A DNA stretch of 64,000 nt from Luzula sylvatica (taxonomy: Eukaryota > Streptophyta > Magnoliopsida > Poales > Juncaceae), in NCBI GenBank assembly GCA_946800325.1, contig OX326956.1:10457167-10521166 (forward strand), read 5' to 3'. The position numbers were made by a program, and so were the translations under genes. Numbering within the stretch: position 1 is the first letter of the stretch; every line of letters begins with the position of its first letter. The notes under the pieces are model-generated. The model made no database searches. It was not told the origin of the DNA and was given only the letters and a program-made list of their open reading frames with translations. This document shows, in pieces, positions 31,360 to 42,572 of the stretch.

Positions 31360-32986
31360 AAAATCAAGTATTTTTTTCGTTTTTTATATCAATATTTGAA
31401 TTTATTAGAAAAATATGATAATCGATACTATTGAAGGTGTTAGATTTCATTTTTGACATTCTTTTCACGTTTTTTAAATAAAAAGAATTAAAATTAGAAT
31501 GTGTTTGTCTTCCATTTTGAAGTTTTGGAGTAACAAATGAAAATTGAGTATTAGTATGTACGAAACGAACAAAATACTTAATTTTCATGTTTTTCCCTCA
31601 AAAAAGGCCGAAATGAAAGACTAACGCATGCGAATTTGTATTTTTTTTGTTCCAACAATTTCAAAAAAAAATGCAAAAAGTGAAGTCTAACACCTTCAAA
31701 AATATCAATTATCATATTTTTCTAATAAATGTCAAAATTGATGTCTAAAACGAACAAAATACTTAAGTTTCATGTTTTTCTCAAAAGAACTCCAAAATTG
31801 AAGACTAACACATGCGAATTTCTATTTTTTTGTGAAAAAAAGTTGAAAAAAATACAAAAGTGAAGTCACACCTTCAAAAATATCAATTTTTGTTTTTTTC
31901 TAAATTCCAAAATTCATGTCTAAAACGAACAAAATATTAAATTATCATGTTTTCCTCAAAAAAAAACTCCAAAATGATAGACTAACACGTGCGAATTTCT
32001 ATTTTTTATTGTTCAAACAATTTTAAAAAATGCAAAAATTGCAGTCTAACACCTTTAAAATTTCAATTATCATGTTTTTTCTAATAAGTATCAAAATTGT
32101 TGTCTAAAATGAATAAAATACTTAATTTTCATGTTTTACTCAAAAAACTCCAATGTCAAAGACTAACACATGCGAATATCTATTTTTTTTGTTCAAACAA
32201 TTTGAAAAGAATACCAAAAGTAAAGTCTAATACCTTCAAAAATATTAAATATCTTATTTTTCACATGAATGTCAAAATTGATGTATAAAATGAACAAAAT
32301 ACTCAATTTTCATGTTTTACTCAAAAAACTCCAAAATCGAAGACCAACACATGCGAATTTCTATTCTTTTGTTTAAAAAAGTTGAAAAGAATGCCAAAAG
32401 TGAAGTCTAACACCTTCAAAAATGTCACTTATCATATTTTCTAATAAATTCCAAAATTCATGTATAAAACGAACAAAATACTTAATTTTCATGTTTTCCT
32501 CAAAAAAACTCCAAAATGAAAGACTAACACAAGCGAATTTGTATTTTTTTTGTTCAAACAAATTTAAAAAAAATGCTAAAACTGAACTCTAACACCTTCA
32601 AAAATATCAATTATCATATTTTCTAATAAATGTCAAAATTAATATCCAAAACGAACAAAATACTTAATTTTCATGTTTTCCTCAAAAGAACTCCAAATTT
32701 TTAGAATAACACATGGAAATTTCTAATTTTTGTTAAAAAAAATGAATAAAAAGCAAAAAGTGAAGTCTAACACACCTTCAAAAATATCAATTATCTTTTT
32801 TTTCAGATAAATGTCTAAAATGAACAAAATACTTAATTTTCATGTTTTACTCAAAATACTCCAAAATCAAAGACTAAACACATGCAAATTTCTATTCTTT
32901 TTGTTAAAAAAAGATGAAACGAATGCCAAAAGTGAAGTCTATAACACCTTCAAAAATCCATGTCTAAAACGAACAAAATACTAAAT
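31360..32986 (+). repeat. ~180-bp satellite, block 4 (in duplicate copy 2)
   Basis: Begins with an inverted monomer (to about 31555) as in block 1, then about eight plus-strand monomers. It has no NUMT or Helitron. A CACTA element left end starts within a monomer at 32987. Confidence 0.9.
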
Positions 32987-34870
32987 CACTACAACACATG
33001 TGATTTTTAGGGTCGGGCCGCCCCTAAAATTTGCTCATTATTGGGTCGGCCAGCCCCAATAATCCTTTTGGGTCGGTTAAAACAGGGTCAGCCCGACCCT
33101 GATAGTTTGAATACTTGGGTCTGCCCGCCCCAATAGACTTCCACCGCCCCAATAACACTTTTGGGTCGCCCTATTATTGGGTCGGCCCGTCCCTAACTCC
33201 AGGGTCCACCCGCCCCTAAATACTTGCCCGCCCCAATAACCCGTTGCAGCCGCCCGACCCAAACGAAGACCGCCCCAATAACTCTAGGGTCCGCCCGCCC
33301 CTATCAAATTCCCGCCCCAACAACAAGGTAGAGTCGGCCCGACCCAAACCCTGCCCGACCCAATTACTGCCATGCTGACCAGCTATCCCCTCACCTCTTC
33401 CCTCTCTCTCTTTATAACCCCTCCCCCATCAGAATTAGGTCTTTTTTCCCCTTCCCTGCGGCAGCCCTCACACATTTTTTTTCCCCTTTGCTTCAGCCCA
33501 GCAGCCAACACATTTTTTTTCCCTCCCCTTCAGACGGCTGTCTCCATTTTTTCCTCAGCAAACACCTGACTTTCTCCTCGATCTGAAGATGGCGAATGAA
33601 GGAAGAAGAACGATGAGTCAAGCTCGTTTTCAGATTTTTCTTTGAAGGTTTGAATCTATTTTGCTAGTTTCTTTTTTTTGTTCAAGCTTGTTTATTTTTT
33701 GTTCTATCTAGTCTTTCATTTTTTGTACCTTTCGATTTTTGCTTGCATTTCCAATAAACTCCTTGATTTTAATTTGTTTGGGAGAGTTTTCAATCTATTT
33801 TTGCTTTCTTTTTTTCGAATTTTCAGAAAATTAAGTTGGCTGTTGTTTTAAATTTTGTATTTTTTGAATTTATTTTTTTAATTCTGTTTTTGTGCAATTT
33901 TTGTTAATTCTGTTTTTTATTTATTTCTTGTAGACAAATACAATTTTATTTTTAATTTTGTTTTTGTTCAAAAAAAAAAATTTGTTTTTAGCAGAAATCT
34001 AGTTGTTTTGTTTGAACTATTTTTTGCAGAATCAGAATTGTTTCCAATTTTTGCAGAATCAGAATTGTTTTTAATTATTTTCGAATTTGTTTTGGTAATT
34101 TTTAGAAGTTCAAAAAATTTCTGGACATTTTATTATATTAACTGAAAATTTCTGGACATTTTTAGAAGTTAAAAAAATCTTGTGTTTTCAAATTTGCAGG
34201 TTCAAATCTGGTAGGATATAAGGACATTTTCAAATTTGTAGCTTCAATTTCTGAACATTTTCTGGACATTTTTGGTAATCTTTATATTTCTTGTATGTTA
34301 TGAATAATAATAATTTAGGGTTAATATTTTTTTTTCAAATCTGGCAGGATATATTCGGTAGTTTTTTGGAAGCGAGAAGAGGACTAGTTTAATTTTCAAC
34401 GTGTCATTCCGTCGTCACAGCATAGGCCGTACCGTCCCATTCCGTCGTCGTCGCAGCCGAATAATTGGACGGTATATCTTCTAATTTAATTTTTCTATAT
34501 AGATATAAATTTTCAACGTGTCATTACATTTTATGTCTTCTTATTTTTTAGGACATGTTGGGGTGTCCGTTTTACCCGCACGATGACGATGATGGTATGA
34601 ATTTATAGAATTTATGATGATCTTATGTTTGTTTGTTTGTGTATTTGGTTGTTTGTTGAATTTGTGTGTTTGTGTATTTTCTAGGATTTGGGATTGTCGT
34701 TCAATTTGTGCGTAGGATTTATCTCTTTTTGTTGAATTTATTTCGTTTAATTTGTGTGTGATTGCTTCAATTTGTGCCCAGAATTAGTAATTAATAATTA
34801 ATATAATTATATATTTAAAATATTTCGAATAATTATATATAATATATAATTATAAATAATATATAATTTA
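32987..34870 (+). mobile_element. CACTA element 1, left part only
   Basis: Starts CACTACAACACATG inside a satellite monomer. From 33010 to 33365 it is packed with short inverted words (GGGTCGGCCCGACCC, CGCCCCAATAA, GGGTCCGCCCGCCCC), typical CACTA subterminal repeats. A CT-rich leader with a TTTATAAC box (about 33410) and a T-rich intron-like region follow. No transposase domain was recognised, and no TGTTGTAGTG right end appears downstream, so the element is truncated or broken by the copia sequence at 34879. Confidence 0.75.
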
Positions 34871-34950
34871 TACAATGATATGCTGACCAAGGAAGCCCCC
34901 ACCGACAAGCTGAGGTTGTGCGTCGTTAGAGAAGATCCAAGGACGGGATC

Positions 34951-35061
34951 ATGTCGTTAGAGAAGATCCAAGGTGCCAAGAACGCTGCAGATATGCTGAC
35001 CAAGGAAGTCCCCACCGACAAGCTGAGGTTGTGCGTCGCCTCAGTTGGACTGGTCACGTAA
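34951..35061 (+). pseudogene. Copia pol C-terminus (end of RNase H)
   Basis: Reads KIQGAKNAADMLTKEVPTD and then KLRLCVASVGLVT-stop, the conserved NPADMLTK...K tail of copia polyproteins. Everything upstream (integrase, RT and most of RNase H) is missing. Confidence 0.85.
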
Positions 35062-35288
35062 GCCGTGGGAGCTGTCACCGGGCTCAAGGAAGTCCCGCTC
35101 GGGACGGGAGAAAGAAGACTAGTGCAAAAGTCTCCAAGTGGGAGATTGTTATGGTATGGAGACTTTTGGAAACCCGAGGATTAGGAAATTGGAAAAAGGA
35201 AACCTTGAAGAGATAGGAAAGTTCTCAATATATTGTTATTGCCATGATTGAATGGTAATTAAGACAATGATTATTTCTTTGCATTGTT

Positions 35289-35820
35289 CTAGAAATCGGC
35301 CTAGGCGGCCGCCTAGGCAGCGCCTAGGCGCTAGGCGCCGGGAAAACGCCCAGGTTTAGCCTAGTCGTTTCTGTCTAGGCGGAATTCCGCCTAGGCCCGC
35401 CTAAATAGCGTCTAGGCCCGCCCAGGCCACTTAATTTTTTTTTTTTTTTTTTTTAAAAAAAACCCACAACCCATTTCCTTTCTTATTTTTATTTTTAGTA
35501 ATTTTATTTTGTGATTTATTTGAATTTGTATTAATGTCATTTTGTAGATTTCATGTTATAATTTGTTTGGACGTTGTTTTAAATAAATTAATATGTAGAT
35601 TTCATGTTATGATTTGTTTAGACGTTGTCTCAAATAAAATATATATACACTATTTTTGGTATAAACAGTTATAGCACAAATTATAATATATAAAAATTAA
35701 AAAAATATGACAAAAACTAGGTAAAATTACAAATCCGTCTAGATCCGATTAATCCCCGATTAATCCCTCTAGGCGCTAGACGGTGCCCGTCCGCCCGACT
35801 AGCGCCTAGCGATTTCTGTA
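35289..35820. mobile_element. hAT-like non-autonomous element nested in the copia LTR
   Basis: About 530 bp with inverted ends (TAGAAATCG and CGATTTCTG) and GC-rich CCTAGGCG words near both ends. The flanks are GCATTGTT (35281-35288) and ACATTGTT (35821-35828), an 8-bp duplication with one mismatch, as expected for hAT. The interior is AT-rich with a poly-T run and no ORF. Confidence 0.65.
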
Positions 35821-36056
35821 ACATTGTTTCTTTGTATTATTTCTTTGTATTGGGTAGGAGTTTAGCTATAAATAGAGGGCTAGGCTAGAGTTTTATTAAT
35901 TCCAACAAGCACAAACAATTGTTTCTCTCTTTCTCCAGTATAGTAAAATAGTTTGAATGCCGGCGACCATGGTTTTTTCCCTTCGGAGTTTCCACGTAAA
36001 AATATTTGTGTCCGTGTGTTGTTCTTGTGTGTTTGTTTGCGGTGACGATCCTAACA

Positions 36057-38480
36057 AATGCTAGATAAGTTTTATCTCAACAATAAATTAAATTCCTTTT
36101 AGTATTTATGTCATGTATTTGGACTTGTAATTATTTTAATCAAGATCTAGCGCATAGCAATAATTTTTAGTAGAACGATTCTATTAAAATTATCCATTTA
36201 CAATGTTATTATTGTTATTCCAAATAACAATTTATTAATTATTCAATGCTAATCTGAAATTAAAATAATATTGTTTGTACAACTCGAATTCCTTCATATT
36301 CATTGATTTTTATCTCGAGTACATAATTTACCCATGTCATTTTCCTCTTGGACATACTTTTCTTAGACTTTCTCTTCTTTTTTGGAATACCAAGACCTAG
36401 CCCTTGAAAAGCTCTTTTGAACTTCAACATACTCGCAACTTTGAGTGTTTTTGAAAAGTTTCGAAAATGATCCATATCCTTACTAAGAATCCATAAGAAT
36501 CCAATTCTTGTATACTTATTTGACAACCGTTCTGAAATATGTCTTAAGAAATTTCCTTTTCTAATTCTGTCACTAGAGAATTGATCGCAAATTTAATTAT
36601 ATTTATTTAAATTTTCTACAACTATGTAAAATATGCTTAAATTAATGGCCTACTTGAATATTTATATTCCACATTATCGAACTCTCACTATTCTTCTCGA
36701 ATCAATAACCTCCACGTCAATGAAACGGAAACAACGATACTCGTTCTTGTTTCTAGTGGTTAAGATCCAAATTGCATATATTTTTAAGCTAGACTGAGTC
36801 ATGCAACTCAAAAATATACCGTTTCGGTAGGATCTCATCCAATTGCAGCAAATGCAACTCTCAAGCCATTCGTGAAATAGGTTGCGAGTCCAACTCGACA
36901 ATCTTTGTGTGTAATCTCATTCTATAGCCAAATTACTAATAAGCCAGACTGAATCATGCAAATTATTAAAATTGTTTAAATTAAAACTATGTCAAAATAT
37001 CATTTGAATAGACTACTAATCATGTACAAAACTTACTAGCACCTTTTGCATACTATCTGCAACCTTTCACTAATCCGTAAAAAAAAATATAAATCATTCA
37101 AACAGAAACTAATTTTCATGAAAGTTATAGACAATCTTAATCCATCCAAAGCAATTTGGATCATCCTAATTGGAATTCGTATGTGAAAGTTATGACAATT
37201 TTACCAAAAACGTGTTTATGCTGATTTCATAAAAATTGATTTCAAAACAGTTTTTCGATGATTCTAATTTACAAAACTTTTCTCAAACAGTTCCAAACTA
37301 TTTTAGACAATCTCAATCAATCTAGTATCCAATATAATTGATCAAAATCTTTAACCAATCTAATATCTAATATTAATTAATCAAAACCTTTAGTTTTTCT
37401 TAAACCAAGTCTTAATTATAAAAAATTAGTAAAAGCATTTTTTATGGTATCTATCCAACGAAAATATCGAAACGATTGCTCTGATGTTACTTTTGATGTT
37501 ACTGTTGGGAATCCCGCATTTATGTACCATACATGATGCATCGGAAATGTGGGATTTCCATGATCTAGGATCTCGTTTCGATATTATTCATGTACGGAAG
37601 GAAGAGTTTAAGACATACCTTCACCAAATTAATAGTGAACGACGGGTTGAAGCGTTATTCTTCCGTCAAGCATATTCTCCTCCTAGTTGAACAACGTGAT
37701 TGATCACAATCCTCCTTATTGGTAGACCTCTACTCGTAATGCACTTTGAATTCGACTTCACGGAGAGTTAACGATTGTCCTAGTTCAATCGTTAAGTCTT
37801 TTTGCGTTTTATCTCTTCACAAAACTTTCCAAAAATAACAATATCCCTTTTCTCATGTTTTGTTTCTCCTCTAAACAAGTCTTCTGGTGTAGAATGATTG
37901 TTTTGGAGAGAGAAACATGTTTTTGGGATATATACACATATATAGACAAAATCTAGTGAAAATACATTTTTTGAAACTTAAAAACTGCATACACCATTTC
38001 ACTATTCTATAAAACCGAAATTGATAAATCGTTCAAATTGAATCCGAACACTCACATTCACCAAAATTTTAGATAATCTAATTATCTTGCCAAATCAATT
38101 TGGATCAACCCAGTTAGATTTTGGACTAGAAAATTATGACGCTTTTACTAACAGTATGTAAAACTGTCACACATTTTCGGTATTCCGTTAAAATGAAAAT
38201 GATAAATCATTCAAATGGAAAATAATTCTTCATGAAATTTATATATAATCTCATTATATATCCAACCCAATTTTAACCATCCAAATTGGAGTTAGTAAAT
38301 AAAAATTATGGCCGTTTTACTAAAACATGTTTAAACTTAATTTTCTCATTTTTATTGTATTCTTGATACCATCGTTTCTTATCAATTTAAATATGTATAT
38401 TCAATATGTATATGTGTATCTAATATATACATTATCAATTTCGTGTCCATCTTAATACACATCATTTAAGCTAATACATA
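36057..38480. repeat. AT-rich remnant region with diverged ~170-bp repeats
   Basis: Three diverged copies of a ~170-bp unit (near 37075-37235, 37985-38160 and 38175-38330) share words such as AAATCATTCAAA, TTTCATGAAA, CCAAATTGGA and ATGGCCGTTTTACTAAAA. At 37504 TGTTGGGAATCCCGC begins what may be a decayed LTR start, preceded by a GCTCTGAT primer-site-like word at 37478. No intact gene is present. Confidence 0.5.
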
Positions 38481-38515
38481 GGAAATATGTGGCTTTTGTG
38501 TTTTTCGTTTATTAG

Positions 38516-38782
38516 TTGTGTCCAAATTGCAAGGAGCCAATAGTAGAAGATCCGGATACCCTCCTCGATGTAATCTGGCGCCTCACCCACATGCTTTTTC
38601 GGCAACAAAACAGGATACGGTTCAATTTAGGCATGGCTAAATTCTGGGACATCCTACTTCTCTCGTCTCTCTGGTCTATCCGGAAGAGACGAAACACGGA
38701 GAACTTTCGTTCCAATGCCAAGCCACAAATAATCGTTTTCATGGAAATCATCAAACAGACCACATCGCGGAGCACTTTATGC
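38516..38782 (+). pseudogene. Possible LINE reverse-transcriptase C-terminal remnant
   Basis: An 89-codon frame reads MAKFWDILLLSSLWSIRKRR and then NTENFRSN, similar in pattern to the 'W.....LW.lW..RN...F' tail after the zinc-binding region of plant LINE polyproteins. A CPNC pair occurs at its start. It is short and isolated, so the call is tentative. Confidence 0.4.
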
Positions 38783-38879
38783 TAATTCGCCTTTAGGATA
38801 GATACTTTGCAAGAAAGTTTATAGTTCTAAATTTCTTAGCTTACTTCTTCCATGTAAATTATCTTGTATTAATGGAAAA

Positions 38880-39900
38880 CAGAGAAACTCTAAGCGCTCA
38901 CTTCAAAAAATATTCTCAAAAACTCTGAACATGATTTTATATTTTTACAAAAAAAACTCCAAATTGAAAGCTAATTTACTCGAATTGATCTGATTTTAAC
39001 TTTTTGGAAACTTTGAAATTGAAGGTCAAATTGAGCTAATACATATTATGTGAGCTAATACAAGGGAAATGCTAAGATTTACGCTTTCGAAAAGAAACAA
39101 CATTGAAAAGCTAATATACGCGAAATATATATTATGTTCTCGCAAAAACGTCAAATTGATGGCCAATTACACATGAAATATTCGGATTTTATGTTCTCCC
39201 CATAACTTCAGTTTTGAATACAAATACATAAAAAATATTTAGATTTTAAGTGTTTTTTGCAAAAAAAAAATATCTGGAATTAAAGACTAAGGCAAAATAT
39301 TTAGATTTCAAGTTTTCGCAGAAACATAGAATTGAAGGCATATCTGGCAAAATATTCAGATTTAAAAAATTCCCATAACTCTAAACGTACGAATCGATTG
39401 TTTATCCATGTGAATTTCTAGATTTTATATTTTCATAAAAAAAAACTCAAAATTGAATGCGATCATGAAAATCTATGAATTTAAGTTTTTTAAACCTTCT
39501 AGTTGATGGTTAATACACGCAAAATATTTATATTTTATGTTTTTCTGAACAACAAAAATCTCCGATCATGAAGACTTACAAATTCAGAAAAATAACGACG
39601 CTAAAAAAATAATACATGCGGCATATGTAGATATTTTTTGTCAAAACTCCAAATTGAAGTCCAATATACATGGAATACTCAGATTTTATGATCTCTCAAA
39701 ATTTTCAAAATTGAAACCAAATACATACAATATTAGTTTTTTATTTTGCAAGAAAAAAAACCAAAATTGAAAGCTAGTACATGTGGAATATTTATATTTG
39801 AAGTTCTCGCAAAAACTCCAAATTGAAGGCATGATGCGCGAAATATACGTATTTTGAGGAATTCTCACAAACTCCAAATATGAGTTCATACCAGAAATGT
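38880..39900. repeat. Degenerate repeat related to the ~180-bp satellite
   Basis: A unit of about 70-100 bp recurs around ten times with words AACTCCAAATTGAAGGC, TACATGCGAAATATT and GATTTTATGTTTT. The order CATGTTTT..AAAACTCCAAAAT..GAAG.CTAA.ACATGCGAA is shared with the satellite of blocks 1-4. Confidence 0.6.
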
Positions 39901-40184
39901 TAATGAATTAGCCAAACCTCAAATGGGTTTTCGACAAAAAAAAATATGGTCATGGTCTGCACTTTTATAAGAATACCTTGCAATTTACTTCAGGGGAAAA
40001 AAAAAGACATTTACCTATTACAGAGATGATGCAATTTAACTCTTTTTTCTCCGAGTCCCCCCCAAAAAAGACATAAAATCAACCCAACGGAATAAAGTAA
40101 TATCGGTTGAGAAATTTCTCATAACATGTTTCGTTAATCAGGTCTAATCAATGAATACGCTCCGCATATCTTGATATTTAATCC

Positions 40185-42572
40185 TCAAATCAGTCGTCGA
40201 CTCGGATTAGAGTTTAGAACCAATCCGCGCAACGACTCTTTTACATTGTCTAATACCCCATTTTTGTTGAGTGAACTAACGAGTGTATCGTGCATCTTAG
40301 GATCATCTAAAAGCCCTTTAGAAATCATTCCAATCAATAATTCTTCCACCTTTTGCATATCACCCTTCTTATATAATACGTATAAGAGTGTCCCATACAT
40401 CACACCATCAGGTGTATGTCCATTAGAAATTGCTCTTCGAAATATTTCCTTAGCCTTATCCCACTCCTCTTTCATACTAAAACCTACCATGAGTGTATTA
40501 TATATCACTGAATCCAATTTATATCCTGTAGCCGTAATCTCCTCTAACAATTCTTCCCCCTCATCGGTTCTCCCCTCCCTACATAGTCCATGAACAATTG
40601 TATTATATGTGACAATATTCGGCTCAATTCCCCTACAAACCATCTCAAGTACTAGCATTTTTGCCTTCTCCATTTCCCCTTGTTTGCAAAATCCATCAAT
40701 AAGCGTGCTGTAGGTCACCACATTTGGCTTCAATCCATTAGAAACCATTTCATATATCATATTTTCTGCTTTTTCCAATTCACCTTGTTTACAGAAGCCA
40801 TTAACAAGGGTGTTATAGGTCACCACATCCGGCTTCAAACCATTAGAAATCATTTCAAGCATCATTTCTTTTGACTTTTCTACTTCACCTTGTTTGCAAA
40901 ATCCATCAAGAAGCATGCTATGGGTCACCACACTCGGCTTCAATCCATTAGAAAGCATTTCATATATCCTTTTTTCTGCCTTCTCCAATTCACCTTGTTT
41001 ACATAAGCCATTAACAAGCATGCTATAGGTCACCACATTTGGCTTCAATCCATTAGATAGCATTTCAAGTATCATACTTTCTGCCTTCTCCAGTTCACCT
41101 TGTTTACAGAAGCAATCAACAAGCATGCTATACGTCACCACATTCGGCTTCAATCCATTAGAAACCATTTCAAGCATAATTTTTTTTGCGTTTTCCACTT
41201 CACCTTGTTTGCAGAATCCATCAAGAAGGGTGTTGTATGTCACAATATTCGGCTTCAATCCATTAGAAACCATTTCAAGCATCAAGTTGTTTGCTTTTTC
41301 AAATTCCTTTTGTTTGCAAAATCCATCAAGAAGCATGTTGTAGGTCACAACATTCGGCTTCAATCCATTAGAAACCATTACAAGTATGACTTTTTCTGCT
41401 TTTTCCATTTCACCTTGTTTGCAAAATCCATCAAGAAGCGTACCGTAGGTCACAACGTTCGGCTTCAATCCATTAGAAACCATTTCGAGCATCAATTCTT
41501 TTGCTTTTTGAAATTCCTTCCGTTTGCAAAACCCATCAACAAGGGTGGTATAGGTCACCACAGTCGGCTTCAATCCATCAGAAAGCATTTCAAGTATCAA
41601 TTTTTCAGCCTTTTCCAATTCGCCTTGTTTACAGAAGCCATTAATAAGTGTGCTATAGGTCACCACATTCGACTCCAATCCTTTCGAAACCATTTCAACT
41701 ATCAATTTTTCTGCCTTTTCCAATTCACCTTGTTGACAGAAGCCATTAACAAGCGTGCCGTAAGTTATGACATTAGTTTGAATTCCCATATCATCCATTG
41801 CACAAAACAACGCCTCTGCTTTTTTCAAGTCTCCATTCTTGCAATATCCATTCAGAAGAGTGGTGCATGTCACTGTATTAGGTGCGGGGCCGTTTGAGAT
41901 CATTCTATCGAACAACTTCTCTGCTTTGGCTATTGCTCCGATTTTGCACCATTGATTCATAAGAGCATTGTGCGAAGTAACATTCGGCTTGTATCCCATT
42001 GTAGGCATTTTCTCGAACACCATGGCTACCTCATCTAATACCCGCTTCTCCACAAAAAAATCCCTCAACAGAAAATTCAGTGAAAATATTATTTCAGCCA
42101 TATACGCATCCTTAAATAACCGTCCGAAAAAAGCAAAAGCGAGGTCGAGCCGGTTAACGCGGCAACAAGAGTCGATCAGGATCCGGTAAGTACGCTCATT
42201 TGGATAAATCACACCATTGTGAATCATGCGATTAAAGAGAGAAATCACAGTGAAATACCGATTATCATGGTAATCCATCTGGCAAATATTTTCCAGGAGG
42301 CCATTGAATGATTTGACGGATGAATTGGGCTCACCTTTTCCTGCTCGCAGCATTTCTTCGAACACGTGCAATGCTTCTTCGATTGAGAGATTCTCACTTT
42401 TTACTCGCGTCTTTGCTGAATAAGAATTGGTGGCGTGGGTCACAAGAGGTGTTGAAAGGCAACAGCAGGAATCATGGGAAAAGAAAGGAGGGAGGGATGA
42501 AAGCTTAGGAGAACCATGAATGGAGGTCTTGCAAGGTGGAAAAGTGGTGGTGTGAACTAATGGAATGGTCAT
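40185..42572 (-). CDS. P-class PPR protein, restorer-of-fertility-like (795 aa)
   Basis: An intronless RNA-binding protein, probably organelle-targeted. Residues 1-60 are Ser/Thr-rich and poor in acidic residues, fitting a mitochondrial or plastid presequence. Weak or irregular PPR motifs occupy ~84-197. Then 16 consecutive motifs of exactly 35 residues run from 198 to 757, with a partial motif to 795. Motifs 303-652 are almost identical (VVTYNTLLDGFCKQGE... MVSNGLKPN). No E, DYW or SMR domain. Such proteins bind one RNA strand and stabilise, block or trigger cleavage of organelle transcripts. Repeat uniformity and motif style fit the RFL clade, whose members often silence mitochondrial CMS orfs. 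Start ATG is the first in frame; no stops. Confidence 0.9.
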   Translation of the reverse strand: MTIPLVHTTTFPPCKTSIHGSPKLSSLPPFFSHDSCCCLSTPLVTHATNSYSAKTRVKSENLSIEEALHVFEEMLRAGKGEPNSSVKSFNGLLENICQMDYHDNRYFTVISLFNRMIHNGVIYPNERTYRILIDSCCRVNRLDLAFAFFGRLFKDAYMAEIIFSLNFLLRDFFVEKRVLDEVAMVFEKMPTMGYKPNVTSHNALMNQWCKIGAIAKAEKLFDRMISNGPAPNTVTCTTLLNGYCKNGDLKKAEALFCAMDDMGIQTNVITYGTLVNGFCQQGELEKAEKLIVEMVSKGLESNVVTYSTLINGFCKQGELEKAEKLILEMLSDGLKPTVVTYTTLVDGFCKRKEFQKAKELMLEMVSNGLKPNVVTYGTLLDGFCKQGEMEKAEKVILVMVSNGLKPNVVTYNMLLDGFCKQKEFEKANNLMLEMVSNGLKPNIVTYNTLLDGFCKQGEVENAKKIMLEMVSNGLKPNVVTYSMLVDCFCKQGELEKAESMILEMLSNGLKPNVVTYSMLVNGLCKQGELEKAEKRIYEMLSNGLKPSVVTHSMLLDGFCKQGEVEKSKEMMLEMISNGLKPDVVTYNTLVNGFCKQGELEKAENMIYEMVSNGLKPNVVTYSTLIDGFCKQGEMEKAKMLVLEMVCRGIEPNIVTYNTIVHGLCREGRTDEGEELLEEITATGYKLDSVIYNTLMVGFSMKEEWDKAKEIFRRAISNGHTPDGVMYGTLLYVLYKKGDMQKVEELLIGMISKGLLDDPKMHDTLVSSLNKNGVLDNVKESLRGLVLNSNPSRRLI

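Larger units (their letters stand above)
29252..31555. repeat. Segmental duplication, copy 2
   Basis: Matches 4492-6745 with scattered substitutions and small indels. Gene order and orientation are unchanged, so this is a direct tandem duplication now separated by insertions. Confidence 0.9.
34879..36056 (+). mobile_element. 3' remnant of a Ty1/copia retrotransposon
   Basis: Only the end of pol, a purine-rich tract (AAGTGGGAGAT) and one LTR remain. The LTR is 35147-36056, starting TGTTATGG and ending CCTAACA, with a TATAAATAG box near 35870. It is enlarged by a nested insertion at 35289-35820. The pol end is partially duplicated (two copies of GATATGCTGACCAAGGAAG at about 34879 and 34991). 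No matching 5' LTR lies in the window. Confidence 0.82.

Noticed and set aside
37478..37690. A possible LTR start (TGTTGGGAATCCCGC) after GCTCTGAT
   Set aside because: No partner LTR, purine tract or target duplication could be found, so it is noted only as a possible remnant.
41100..41897. A 265-codon open frame on the plus strand across the PPR gene
   Set aside because: It is antisense to the PPR repeats and repeats with the same 105-bp period. An open frame opposite a homogenised repeat is expected.
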